A DNA stretch of 45,119 nt from Acidimicrobiales bacterium (lineage in GTDB: Bacteria > Actinomycetota > Acidimicrobiia > Acidimicrobiales > Iamiaceae): NCBI GenBank assembly GCA_025463985.1, contig JAODBM010000018.1, positions 1 to 45,119 of the forward strand, read 5' to 3'. The position numbers were made by a program, and so were the translations under genes. Shown here one piece after another: positions 8,225-16,150 of this stretch. Numbering within the stretch: the first letter of the stretch is position 1; each line of letters starts with the position of its first letter. The notes below the pieces were generated by a model. It saw nothing but the letters and a program-made list of their open reading frames with translations. It was not told the origin of the DNA and searched no databases.

Positions 8225-8581
8225 ATGCAGTTCGTGCTGTTGATCTACCAGGGGACGACCCCGTTGCCGACCGACCCCGACGCCTGGGCGAGGTTGAGCG
8301 AGGACGAGCAGAAGGCGATCTATCGGGACTATGGAGCCGTGAACACGACGCCGGGGGTTTCGCCGGGCCTCTCGCTCGGCCTGCCGCAGGACGCCACGAC
8401 CGTGCAGGTCCAGGACGGCAAGACCGTCACGCGGAAGGGCCCGTACCTGAACGAGACTGCCGGCGGCTACGTCGTCTTCGAGGCTGACGATCTCGATGCC
8501 GCCATCGAGCTTGCGTCGCGCATTCCCGCAGCACGCCACGGCGGTGCGATCGAGGTCCGACCGGTCGCAACCTACTGGTGA
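8225..8581 (+). CDS. YCII-related (DGPF) domain protein
   Basis: This 118-aa protein starts MQFVLLIYQG and shows the YCII/DGPF pattern: RKGPYLNETAGGYVVFEADDLDAAIELASRIPAA, then GGAIEVRPV at the end. GPY takes the place of the usual DGPF. Such proteins are ferredoxin-like dimers, and they are very often encoded next to ECF sigma factors, as here (65 nt downstream of the SigJ-like gene). Their chemistry is mostly unknown. The start was chosen because GGAGG lies 6 nt upstream. An earlier in-frame start would overlap the sigma gene. Confidence 0.87.
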   Translation: MQFVLLIYQGTTPLPTDPDAWARLSEDEQKAIYRDYGAVNTTPGVSPGLSLGLPQDATTVQVQDGKTVTRKGPYLNETAGGYVVFEADDLDAAIELASRIPAARHGGAIEVRPVATYW

Positions 8582-8623
8582 CGGCGGAGACAAGGCCGGG
8601 GTCACAAGCACGGAGGAAGCGAC

Positions 8624-9064
8624 ATGTCACACGTACGCCGATTCGACCACGTCGGCATCACGGTCACCGACCTTGATGCCGCGACGCAGTTCTTCGTCGC
8701 GTTGGGGCTGGAGATCGAGGGCAGGACGTTCGTGGAGGGCCAGTTCATCGACACCGTCACCGGCATCCCTGGATCAAAGACCGAGATCGTGATGCTTCGA
8801 CCTCCGGACGACGGGACAGGCGTCGAGCTCTCGAGCTTCGTCCGGCCGAGCTGCGTGCCGGGCTCACCGGCCGCTATGGCCAACGAGGTCGGCTTGCGCA
8901 GCGTCGCTTTCGAGGTTGATGACCTGGACGCCGCCGTCGACCGAGCGACGTCCGCCGGATACGGGTTGGTGGGCGGAATAGGCGAGTACGAGGGCTCGTG
9001 GCGGATGGCGTACGTCCGAGGCCCCGAGGGGATCCTCGTCGCGCTTGCCCAGCCCATCGGCTGA
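8624..9064 (+). CDS. VOC (glyoxalase/bleomycin-resistance) family protein
   Basis: This 146-aa protein contains two beta-alpha-beta-beta-beta modules. The first is RRFDHVGITVTDLDAATQFFVALGLEIEG with a metal-ligand-type His at residue 9. The second is LRSVAFEVDDLDAAVDRATSAGY, ending YVRGPEGILVALAQPIG. A glutamate of the first module (GVELSSF) could be a second ligand. Paired modules make one vicinal-oxygen-chelate fold. The substrate is unknown. It has an AGGAGGAAGCGAC leader, nearly the same Shine-Dalgarno context as the preceding YCII gene (42 nt upstream), so the three genes are probably co-expressed with the SigJ-like factor. Confidence 0.88.
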   Translation: MSHVRRFDHVGITVTDLDAATQFFVALGLEIEGRTFVEGQFIDTVTGIPGSKTEIVMLRPPDDGTGVELSSFVRPSCVPGSPAAMANEVGLRSVAFEVDDLDAAVDRATSAGYGLVGGIGEYEGSWRMAYVRGPEGILVALAQPIG

Positions 9065-9166
9065 CGGACTCGTCGCCCGAAGATGAGCCGTCGCTGCCGA
9101 AGCACTTCCGCGAAGACGCTCGTGCGATGAGCGCGCTATCGATGGCGGGCCAGCCGCTCGATGACG

Positions 9167-9529
9167 TCAGCCGTCGAGGTCGAAGGTCGTCGGGTGGCGG
9201 GGCTCATACAGCAGGATCTGGCTACCGCCGGGGACCACCATCGAGATGGTGCGGCCCCAGCGCTGCTCGCCGATCTCGCCGGCGAAGGTGACGCCTTTGG
9301 CGGCCAGATCGGCCATCGTGGCGTCGAGGTCGTCGCAGGTGAACGACAGCTCGTGGCGGCCGGATTCTTCGGGGTCGGCACCGTGTATGGCGACCTCGGA
9401 CGGTGGCGAGCGGAAGATCAGCCAGCCGCCGCCGGCATCGCCGCTGGGCCAGCCGAGCACATCGCTGAAGAAGGCTCGTGTGCCGTCGGGATCCTCGGCG
9501 TAGACGATGCTGTGCGTTCCAGTGATCAC
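9167..9529 (-). CDS. VOC family protein
   Basis: This 120-aa two-module VOC protein has SIVYAEDPDGTRAFFSDVLGW then GGWLIFRSPPSEVAIH in the first half, and HELSFTCDDLDATMADLAAKGV then MVVPGGSQILLYEPRHP in the second. The ending GLYEPRHP-like is typical of a common actinobacterial VOC subgroup of unknown substrate. It converges on the preceding VOC gene but is only distantly like it. The likely start is GTG at 9529 (VITGTHSI). There is no ATG in frame nearby and the Shine-Dalgarno is weak, so the start is uncertain. Confidence 0.82.
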   Translation of the reverse strand: MITGTHSIVYAEDPDGTRAFFSDVLGWPSGDAGGGWLIFRSPPSEVAIHGADPEESGRHELSFTCDDLDATMADLAAKGVTFAGEIGEQRWGRTISMVVPGGSQILLYEPRHPTTFDLDG

Positions 9530-9680
9530 CTCGACAGTTTGCCAACCTTCCTCGCTGATGGTGTTGGGCCAGGGCGAACGAGAGGACGTGCGATGAAGGC
9601 AACCGTGGTGCCTTCGTCGCCGATATCGGCCATCGCTGCGACGTCCCGCCCGTGGCCATGGGAGCGTCTGTCGTGGGCGC

Positions 9681-9706
9681 CTATGGCTGACGTCCGCCAG
9701 CCATAG
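9681..9706. terminator. Hairpin downstream of the SRPBCC gene
   Basis: CTATGGCTG and CAGCCATAG form a perfect 9-bp stem with an 8-nt loop. It lies 15 nt past the stop of the minus-strand SRPBCC gene and is AT-richer than its surroundings. It probably terminates the ArsR/SRPBCC operon. There is no U-run. Confidence 0.5.
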
Positions 9707-9720
9707 TCGCCCGTCGGCTC

Positions 9721-10221
9721 CTAGTGGCCCTCGGGCGGGCCGTCCTGCGGGCCGAGCGTGGGCTCGAACGCGGCCGAGTAGCGCTCGAAGCCGCGCTGCC
9801 AGCCATCCGGGCCGGGGTCGACGCCCGTGAGCCGATCGAGGCACACGTCCCAGCCGGCCGCGTTGCGCGCGGCGTGGGCCGCGGGCAGCTGGTCGACGAG
9901 CACCAGCCGGGTGCCCGAGCCATCCGGGTGCAGCTCGAAGCGCAGCGTCTCCTCGCCCCAGGTGAAGACCAGGAGCGAGGGCCGCTCCACCTCGCGCACC
10001 TCGCCGAAGAGGGTCATGTCGGATGGGGGCGCGAAGCGGAACGTGATCTTGGCGCCGGCCCGCCATGCGCCGTCTTCGACGTCGACGTCGGTCGGAAACC
10101 ACGCCTGCAGCTGCTCGCGATCGGTGATCGCGTCCCAGACGACGTGGGGCGGGTCGGGCAGATGGCGCTCCAGGCGGATTCCCGGGCGGGTGCCGCCCTC
10201 GAGCAGCGTTCCTTCGGTCAT
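9721..10221 (-). CDS. SRPBCC (AHSA1/CalC-like) domain protein
   Basis: This 166-aa helix-grip protein has IRLERHLPDPPHVVWDAITDREQLQAWFPTDVDVE at 15-49 and FTWGEETLRFELHPDGSGTRLVLVDQLP near 90-117. The Trp-Phe and the central strand pattern are those of AHSA1-type START-like proteins that bind hydrophobic ligands. The gene has a strong AGGAGGAAGTC leader. Its ATG overlaps the stop of the upstream ArsR gene by 4 nt, so the two are translationally coupled. This ArsR + SRPBCC pairing is common in actinobacteria, but the ligand is not known. Confidence 0.88.
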   Translation of the reverse strand: MTEGTLLEGGTRPGIRLERHLPDPPHVVWDAITDREQLQAWFPTDVDVEDGAWRAGAKITFRFAPPSDMTLFGEVREVERPSLLVFTWGEETLRFELHPDGSGTRLVLVDQLPAAHAARNAAGWDVCLDRLTGVDPGPDGWQRGFERYSAAFEPTLGPQDGPPEGH

Positions 10222-10532
10222 GACTTCCTCCTCTGGTCGAGGTGATCCTCGAGCCGGTCGAGATGCTCGCTCCACAGCTGGCGATAGGGCGCCAGCCAGG
10301 CGTCGAGCTCGGCCAGCGGTTCTGGCCGGATGCGGTACAAGCGCCGCTGCGCGTCCGGGCGCACCTCGACGATGCCGGCGTCGCGCAGCACCCGCAGGTG
10401 CTTGGAGATCGCCGGCTGGCTGAGGTGCAACCGATCGACCAGGTCGCCCACGGGCCGCTCGCCGTCCCGCAGGAGGTCGAGGATGGCGAGCCGGGTGGGC
10501 TCGCCGAGGGCCTGCAGCGTCGTGGTCGGCAC
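10218..10532 (-). CDS. ArsR-family transcriptional repressor
   Basis: This 104-aa winged-helix protein begins LQALGEPTRLAILDLLRDGERPVGDLV and has recognition helix LSQPAISKHLRVLRDAGIVEV, followed by the wing DAQRRLYRI. No Cys/His metal-binding cluster is present, so it is probably not a metal sensor. This matches the ArsR subgroup paired with SRPBCC proteins. The GTG start follows the -10-like CACATT by 6 nt with a TTGACA 18 bp further up, so the transcript may be leaderless and the pair autoregulated. Confidence 0.9.
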   Translation of the reverse strand: MPTTTLQALGEPTRLAILDLLRDGERPVGDLVDRLHLSQPAISKHLRVLRDAGIVEVRPDAQRRLYRIRPEPLAELDAWLAPYRQLWSEHLDRLEDHLDQRRKS

Positions 10533-10570
10533 CCGCCTAATGTGCTTTATTGGTTATATATCTGTCAAGG
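10533..10570 (-). promoter_or_regulatory. Promoter of the ArsR/SRPBCC operon
   Basis: On the minus strand a perfect -35 TTGACA (10568-10563) is 18 bp from CACATT (10544-10539), which ends 6 nt before the GTG of arsR. The spacer is unusually AT-rich for this window (gatatataaccaataaa), which suits an ArsR operator, though no perfect dyad is seen. Confidence 0.6.
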
Positions 10571-10590
10571 CATATTTGGGCGCGGAGGCG

Positions 10591-11760
10591 TCAGTCCGGC
10601 AGCAGGGGCATCTCGAGGCTGGGGGAGTGGTGCAGCAGGACGGCGCGCGTGACCGACCCGGTGCCGAAGCGGGTGCGGATGTCGTCGACGGCGGCGTCGA
10701 GCGCACCGCTGGAACCGGCGTCGAACGGGAGCGAGAGCTGGACGGCGCGTTCGTCGACGAGGTTGCCGACCGAGATGCCGACGAGCGTCAGGCCCCGCTC
10801 GGCGATCAACGGTCCTGACGACTCGAGCAGGGCGCGCGCCGCCATGAGGATGGTCGGCGTGTGCGCCGTGGCCTCGGCCACAGAATGGGAGCGCGTGAGC
10901 CGACTGAAGTCGCCGAGCCGCAGCCGCAGCATGACGGTGCGCCCGACCCGCTCCGCCTTGCGCATGCGGCTGGTGACGCGGTCGACCAATGCCACGAGCG
11001 ACGTGTCGATCTCGGCGGGCGTATGCGGGCGCGACCCGAGTGCACGCTGCGCTCCGATCGATCGGCGTCGCCGGCCGGTCTCGACCCGCCGCGGGTCGCG
11101 TGCGTGGGCCAGCGCGTTGAGGTGGTGAGCGGCTCCCCGGCCCAGCATCGACGCGAGCGCGTTGCCCGGCACCGCGGCCAGCTCGCCGACCGTGAGGATG
11201 CCGCGGCTGCGCAGCCGCTCCGACGTTGCCGGGCCGACGCCCCACAGGCGCTCGATCGGCAGCGGATGCAGAAAGGCCAGCTCGGTGCCGGCGGGCACGA
11301 GGAGCAACCCGTCGGGCTTCGCCACGGCGCTGGCCACCTTCGCGAGGAACTTCGTGGATGCGATGCCAACCGTTATCGCGAGCCCGACCTCGTCGCGCAC
11401 CCGCGCCCGAAGGCGCGCCGCGATCTCGACGGGTCGACCGGCCAGACGCCGCAGCCCGCCCACCTCCAGAAAGGCTTCATCGATCGAGATGCCTTCGACC
11501 AATGGCGTGGTGTCTTCGAACAACGCGAACACCGCTCGGCTGGCCTCGGAATAGGCATGGAAGCGCGGCGGCACGACGATCAATCCGGGGCACGCGAGGC
11601 GGGCGCGTCCGACGCCCATCGCGGTCCGCACGCCGAACGCCTTCGCCTCGTAGCTGGCAGCCAGGATCACGCCGCCGCCGACGGCCATCGGTCGTCCGCG
11701 GAGGCTCGGGTCGTCACGCTGCTCCACGGACGCGAAGAACGAGTCGAGGTCCGCATGCAT
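10591..11760 (-). CDS. dinB: DNA polymerase IV (Y-family translesion polymerase)
   Basis: This 389-aa protein has the Y-family catalytic core: HADLDSFFASVEQ at 2-14 (first catalytic Asp) and SIDEAFLEV at 92-100 (catalytic D94, E95). The helix-hairpin-helix thumb (ERLWGVGPATSERLRSRGI) and little finger follow. QLSLPF near residue 335 resembles the beta-clamp-binding motif. It copies past damaged bases with low fidelity. The ATG at 11760 was chosen for GAGGAGG 8 nt upstream. A LexA box lies 21 nt before it, so the gene is almost certainly SOS-induced. Confidence 0.94.
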   Translation of the reverse strand: MHADLDSFFASVEQRDDPSLRGRPMAVGGGVILAASYEAKAFGVRTAMGVGRARLACPGLIVVPPRFHAYSEASRAVFALFEDTTPLVEGISIDEAFLEVGGLRRLAGRPVEIAARLRARVRDEVGLAITVGIASTKFLAKVASAVAKPDGLLLVPAGTELAFLHPLPIERLWGVGPATSERLRSRGILTVGELAAVPGNALASMLGRGAAHHLNALAHARDPRRVETGRRRRSIGAQRALGSRPHTPAEIDTSLVALVDRVTSRMRKAERVGRTVMLRLRLGDFSRLTRSHSVAEATAHTPTILMAARALLESSGPLIAERGLTLVGISVGNLVDERAVQLSLPFDAGSSGALDAAVDDIRTRFGTGSVTRAVLLHHSPSLEMPLLPD

Positions 11761-11780
11761 GATCGTCGCCTCCTCGTGCA

Positions 11781-11794
11781 CGAACATATGTTCG
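11781..11794. promoter_or_regulatory. LexA binding site (SOS box)
   Basis: CGAACATATGTTCG is a perfect 14-bp palindrome matching the Gram-positive/actinobacterial SOS consensus CGAAC-N4-GTTCG. It sits between dinB (ATG 21 nt away, minus strand) and the divergent short-chain dehydrogenase gene (ATG 38 nt away). Confidence 0.88.
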
Positions 11795-11832
11795 CACGCC
11801 GGGGGGTCGTCCTGGGGCGGCATGCTGTGACC

Positions 11833-12780
11833 ATGAACTTTGGGGGAGCATCGACGACCGACGACGTGCTGCAGGGAATCGACCTTTCGGGGCGTTGGGT
11901 GCTGGTCACCGGTGCGTCCGCGGGGTTGGGGCAGGAGACGGCTCGATCGGTCGCCGCGCACGGCGGGAACCTCGTGCTCGGCGTGCGCGATCTGGCCAAG
12001 GGCGAGCGAGCGGCCGAGGTCGTGCGGGTCGCGGCAGAGACCACCGGCGCCATGGTCGAGCTGCGTGAGCTCGATCTCGCCTCGTTGGCGTCGGTCCGCA
12101 CGTTCACCGACGGCGTCCTTGCCGAGCACGATCGGCTCGACGTGATCATCGCCAACGCGGGTGTGATGGCCTGTCCCGAAGGTCGCACCGTCGACGGGTT
12201 CGAGACGCAGTTCGGCACCAACCACCTCGGCCATTTCCTCTTGGTGAACCGCCTGCGACCACTCCTCACCGGCGCATCCACCCGCATCGTCAACCTGTCG
12301 TCAGCGGGTCACCGCTTCAGCGACGTCGTGCTCGACGACATCAATTTCGAGCAGACCCCATACGACCCGTGGCTGGCGTATGGCCGCTCGAAGACCGCCA
12401 ACATCCTGTTCGCCGTCGAGCTCGACCGGCGTGGACGCGCCGCAGGCCAGCGGGCCTGCGCCGTGCACCCGGGAACGATCCGCACCGAGCTGATCCGGCA
12501 CGTCACGCCCGAGACGCTCGCGTCATTGCAGGCCGCGCGAGCGGGGCGGAACCCGCCCCGAAAATCGATCCCCGCCGGTGCCGCGACGAGCGTCTGGGCC
12601 GGTTTCGTCGCCGACGCGGAGGCCGTCGGCGGTCGCTATTGCGAGGACTGCGGCGTCGCCGCGCCGACCGATGACCCATCCAGCCCGGCCGGCGTCTACG
12701 CCTATGCCCTCGACGGCGACCATGCCCGGGCGCTGTGGACCCGGTCCGAGGAGCTGGTCGGCGAGTCCTTTGCCACCTGA
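11833..12780 (+). CDS. Short-chain dehydrogenase/reductase (retinol dehydrogenase-like)
   Basis: This 315-aa Rossmann-fold oxidoreductase has cofactor motif TGASAGLG (about 29-36). It also has an adenine-pocket acidic residue in ELDLASL, NAG at about 112, catalytic Ser in NLSSAGH and YGRSK (Tyr and Lys of the active site). It resembles the retinol-dehydrogenase/WWOX-like actinobacterial SDRs, which usually prefer NADP(H). The C-terminal third contains the substrate cap and CEDCGVA. CATGCT ends 6 nt before the ATG, suggesting a leaderless mRNA. It shares its upstream region, including the SOS box, with dinB, so damage-responsive expression is possible but not shown. Confidence 0.9.
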   Translation: MNFGGASTTDDVLQGIDLSGRWVLVTGASAGLGQETARSVAAHGGNLVLGVRDLAKGERAAEVVRVAAETTGAMVELRELDLASLASVRTFTDGVLAEHDRLDVIIANAGVMACPEGRTVDGFETQFGTNHLGHFLLVNRLRPLLTGASTRIVNLSSAGHRFSDVVLDDINFEQTPYDPWLAYGRSKTANILFAVELDRRGRAAGQRACAVHPGTIRTELIRHVTPETLASLQAARAGRNPPRKSIPAGAATSVWAGFVADAEAVGGRYCEDCGVAAPTDDPSSPAGVYAYALDGDHARALWTRSEELVGESFAT

Positions 12781-12894
12781 GGCGCCCGCCGCTCGGGGGC
12801 GTGCGCGGCTCGCTGGCGTGACCCTCGCCGCGCCGATCCAGTAGACCGGCGGGCTGCGCCTCCCGTCCCCGCGTCACCGATGAAGGAGCCCCTC

Positions 12895-13578
12895 TTGGCT
12901 GAGCACACCCCCCTCTCGATCCACGAGCCCGTCGGCGAACCCAAAGGCGGGATCGTCGTCGTCCAAGAGGCGTTCGGGGTCAACGAGCACATCGAGGACG
13001 TGACGCAGCGGTTCGCCGACGAAGGCTGGCTCGCCGTCGCGCCGCACCTGTTCCACCGATCGGGCGACCCGTCGTTGGGCTACGAGGACTTCGCGCAGGT
13101 CATGCCGCACATGGCGGCGCTCACCGCCGACCACGTGTTCGAGGACGTCGATGCTGCGCTCGCGCACCTCGAGGCGGCCGGCATCGAGCGCGACCACATC
13201 GGGGTGGTCGGGTTCTGCATGGGTGGCACCGTGGCCCTGGCGACCGCGGCGCACCGCGACGTCGGCGCCGCCGTCACCTTCTACGGCGGCGGCCTGGCCG
13301 AGGGGCGGTTCGGGTTCGCTCCGCTGATCGAGGAGGCGTCGCAGCTGCGGGCGCCGTGGCTCGGCCTGTACGGCGACCTCGACGGTGGCATCCCGGTCGA
13401 CGACGTCGAGCGGCTGCGGGCGGCGGCGGCCTCGTCAGGTCAGCCGACCGAGGTGGTGCGCTACCCCGACGCCGGCCACGGCTTCCACTGCGACCGCCGC
13501 AAGGACTACGAGCCGGCCAGCGCCCAGGACGCGTGGCAGCGCACGCTCGCCTGGTTCGACCAGCACCTCACGAGCTGA
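12895..13578 (+). CDS. Dienelactone hydrolase family protein
   Basis: This roughly 227-aa alpha/beta hydrolase has nucleophile Cys in GFCMGG, acid Asp in LYGDLDGGIP and His in DAGHGFHCD. Glu in VQEAFGVN near the N-terminus is the residue that activates the Cys in dienelactone hydrolases. It probably hydrolyses a lactone or ester. The TTG start at 12895 is preferred because AAGGAG lies 6 nt upstream. An in-frame ATG at 12880 has no ribosome site. It follows the dehydrogenase gene on the same strand with a 114-nt gap. Confidence 0.9.
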   Translation: MAEHTPLSIHEPVGEPKGGIVVVQEAFGVNEHIEDVTQRFADEGWLAVAPHLFHRSGDPSLGYEDFAQVMPHMAALTADHVFEDVDAALAHLEAAGIERDHIGVVGFCMGGTVALATAAHRDVGAAVTFYGGGLAEGRFGFAPLIEEASQLRAPWLGLYGDLDGGIPVDDVERLRAAAASSGQPTEVVRYPDAGHGFHCDRRKDYEPASAQDAWQRTLAWFDQHLTS

Positions 13579-13606
13579 CCACCAGGCGCAGGCCGCGAGG
13601 CGAGGC

Positions 13607-13638
13607 GGGGCGGGCGGGCGGGGCGGGCGGGCGGGCGG
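13607..13638 (+). repeat. G-tract repeat with G-quadruplex potential
   Basis: Seven consecutive runs of three or four G, each separated by a single C, cover 13607-13635, essentially (GGGC)n. It lies 29 nt past the dienelactone hydrolase stop and before the small STAS-like gene. One-nucleotide loops are favourable for a G-quadruplex. The tract may also vary in length by slippage. Confidence 0.75.
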
Positions 13639-13671
13639 TGAGTTTGGTGGGACGCGTCCGTCTGCTGGGTG

Positions 13672-13908
13672 ATGCCGGGTGTCGAGGAGGTGCCGCGAGC
13701 GGTCGTCGTCCTCGTGGTCGACGGGCGGGAGGTCCCGCTCGGCGCGGTCGGTCGGGCGACCCGCTGTGACCTCGCGCTGGTCGATCGCCTGCTCCGCATG
13801 CGGCTTGCCGCGGCCCGGCTCGGGTGGTTCCTCGCCCTGCGCGAGGTTGACGCGGTGTTGCAGGAGCTGCTCGACCTCGTCGGCGTCAGCGCCTGCCTCG
13901 GCGTCTGA
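13672..13908 (+). CDS. Small STAS-like protein (hypothetical)
   Basis: This 78-aa product reads VVVLVVDGREVPLGA, then DLALVDRLLRMRLAAARLGWFLALREV and LQELLDLVGV. The pattern (strand, DLALVD helix, strand, ELLDLVG helix) matches the second half of STAS domains of anti-sigma-factor antagonists and many short actinobacterial STAS-like orphans. The phosphorylatable Ser/Thr of true antagonists is not evident. The start is uncertain (GTG 13669, ATG 13672, GTG 13690), with no clear Shine-Dalgarno. The function is unknown. It converges on the MMPL gene. Confidence 0.55.
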   Translation: MPGVEEVPRAVVVLVVDGREVPLGAVGRATRCDLALVDRLLRMRLAAARLGWFLALREVDAVLQELLDLVGVSACLGV

Positions 13909-13929
13909 TCGCGGGGCGAGCCGGCGGCG

Positions 13930-16119
13930 CTACGACCGGCCGGCGCCGACCGGCTCCGAGACCTCGTCGGCGAGGTCGTCGGGGACGTACGCCGGGGCCT
14001 TGCCCTCGATGTGGATGTTCGGGAGCCACCCGAGCCAGCGGGGGAACCACCAGTTGGCGTCGCCCAGCAGCTCCATGGCCGAGGGCACCAGGATCATGCG
14101 GACCACGGTCGCGTCGATGAACACGGCGACCGCGAGCCCGAGGCCGAACTCCTTGATGACCCGCTCGTCGCCGAACACGAAGCTGCCGAAGACGCACACC
14201 ATGATCGCCGCAGCCGCGGTGATGACCCGGGCCGTCGCCGCCAGGCCATGGGCGACGGCCTCGCGGTTGTCATTGCCGTTGTTGTCGTACTCCTCTTTCA
14301 TGCGGCTGAGGAGGAACACCTCGTAGTCCATGGAGAGGCCGAAGAGGATGGCGAACAACATCATCGGCAGGAAGCTCTCGATCGGGCCGACCTTGCCGAC
14401 GCCGATGATGTTCTTGCCCCATCCCCACTGGAACACGGCGACCATCGCTCCATAGGCGGCCCCGATCGACAACAGGTTCATCACGACGGCCTTCAGCGGC
14501 ACGACGATCGACCGGAAGACCGCGAGCAGGAGCAGGAAGCTCAGCGCCAGCACCACGCCGATGAACAGCGGCAGTCGGGTCTGGAGCTTCGTGGCGATGT
14601 CGTCGAACGACGCCGTGACCCCACCGACGTGCACCTTGACGTCGGTGCCCGTCGTGGCCCGGGGGATCACGTCGTTGCGCAGCCGCTTGATGAGGTCGAC
14701 CGTGGCCTGGTCCTGCGACGACGTCGTCGGCACCACCTGGATGATCGCGGCGTCAGCGTGCGCGTTGGCGACCGGTGGCGAGACGAACGCGACGCCCGGC
14801 GTGGCCTTGACCTGCGCGGTCAGGCGGGCGAGGACGGCCAGGTCCTTCGGGCCGCTCGTCTGGGCCGCGAGGAGCAGGGGGCCGCTGGCGCCGGCGCCGA
14901 ACCCTTCCGCCTTCAGGTCGTACGCCCGGCGCGTGGTCTTGGTCGTGGGCGTGTTGCTCTCGTCGGAGGAACCGAGCCGGATGGAGAAGACCGGCGCGGC
15001 GAGGGCGAGCATGGCCACCAGCCCGAGGACCAGGAATGGCCACGGCCGGCGTTGCAGCAACTGCGCCCATCGGTAGCCCACGGTCGTGCGCGGATCGCGG
15101 GCACGGCCGGCGCCGGGAAGCCGGAGCTTGTCGATGGTGTGGCCGACGAACCCGAGCACGGCCGGCAGCAAGGTCAGCGACGCGAGCATCGTGACGGCCA
15201 CGACCGCCGCGGCGCCGACCCCCAGTCCGCCGATGAAGGTGATGCCGATCAGCAGCATGCCGAGCAGCGAGATGACCACGGTGATGCCCGCGAAGAACAC
15301 GGCGCGACCGGCGGTGTCGATGGCGAGGACGACCGACTCCTCGGGGTCGAGTCCGTCGTGCAGACCCTGGCGATAGCGCGTGACGATGAACAGCGCGTAG
15401 TCGATGCCGACCCCGAGGCCGATCATCGCGGCGAGCTGGGTGGCGAAGTCGGGCACCGAGGTCAGGTGTGAGAGCAGCTGGACGACGGCGAACCCGACCC
15501 CGATGCCGAACAGCGCGATGAGGATCGGTAGGCCCATGGCGAGCAGCGACCCGAACGCGACCAGCAAGATCACGATCGCCGCGAGGACGCCGATCAGCTC
15601 GCTGCTGCCGAGCGACCCGCGGGCGCGGAATGCGTCGCCGCCGCCCTCGACCTGCAGGCCGGGGCCGTTGGCGTCGTGGACGAGCTGGACGAGCCGGTCC
15701 TTCGTCGCCGTGGTCACCGCCTGGCGATCGACGGAGAACTTGATCTGCGCGTAGCCGATGTGGCCGTCGGCGCTGACCTGGCGCCGGCCCGCCGCGGCGT
15801 AGGGGCTGGCGACCTGCCCGACCTGGGGCACCTTGGAAACGTCGAGGAAGAGCCGATCGAGGCGCTGCTTCACGCTCGGCACCTGGAGGCCGGCCGGGGC
15901 CTTGAACACGATGTCGGACGAGCTGCCGGCCTCCGAGGGGAAGCGGGTGTGCAGCAGGTCGGTCGCCGCCTGGGAGTCCGTGCCGCTGAGGTGGAAGCTC
16001 TGCGACCAGGCCGTGCCGGCGCTGCCGGCCGCCATGCTCATCAGCACGAGGGCGACGAGCCAGCCGAGCACCATGAGGCGGCGGTGATGGTATGAGCTCC
16101 GGGCAAGGCGGGCGAGCAT
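13930..16119 (-). CDS. MMPL/RND-family transporter
   Basis: This 729-aa membrane protein has the duplicated MMPL layout: TM1 (about 15-35), a large extracellular loop (about 40-165), TM2-6 with GVGIDYALFIVTRYR, TM7, a second loop, and TM8-12 with GLSMDYEVFLLSRMKEEY. The Asp-Tyr pairs are the proton-relay residues of MmpL proteins, which export lipids, siderophores or drugs. The ATG at 16119 has GGAGG 5 nt upstream, and a GTG 3 nt earlier also fits. It is divergent from a MarR regulator with a shared palindromic operator, so the regulator likely represses it and it may be an efflux system. Confidence 0.92.
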   Translation of the reverse strand: MLARLARSSYHHRRLMVLGWLVALVLMSMAAGSAGTAWSQSFHLSGTDSQAATDLLHTRFPSEAGSSSDIVFKAPAGLQVPSVKQRLDRLFLDVSKVPQVGQVASPYAAAGRRQVSADGHIGYAQIKFSVDRQAVTTATKDRLVQLVHDANGPGLQVEGGGDAFRARGSLGSSELIGVLAAIVILLVAFGSLLAMGLPILIALFGIGVGFAVVQLLSHLTSVPDFATQLAAMIGLGVGIDYALFIVTRYRQGLHDGLDPEESVVLAIDTAGRAVFFAGITVVISLLGMLLIGITFIGGLGVGAAAVVAVTMLASLTLLPAVLGFVGHTIDKLRLPGAGRARDPRTTVGYRWAQLLQRRPWPFLVLGLVAMLALAAPVFSIRLGSSDESNTPTTKTTRRAYDLKAEGFGAGASGPLLLAAQTSGPKDLAVLARLTAQVKATPGVAFVSPPVANAHADAAIIQVVPTTSSQDQATVDLIKRLRNDVIPRATTGTDVKVHVGGVTASFDDIATKLQTRLPLFIGVVLALSFLLLLAVFRSIVVPLKAVVMNLLSIGAAYGAMVAVFQWGWGKNIIGVGKVGPIESFLPMMLFAILFGLSMDYEVFLLSRMKEEYDNNGNDNREAVAHGLAATARVITAAAAIMVCVFGSFVFGDERVIKEFGLGLAVAVFIDATVVRMILVPSAMELLGDANWWFPRWLGWLPNIHIEGKAPAYVPDDLADEVSEPVGAGRS

Positions 16120-16150
16120 CACGGCCTCCAGGCAGATCGACTAGGTGCTC

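Noticed and set aside
7041..9709. Inverted 12-mers CGACTATGGCTG at 7041-7052 and 9698-9709 as ends of a mobile element
   Set aside because: 12-mers repeat by chance in 45 kb. There is no transposase, and the right copy is already part of a terminator-like hairpin.
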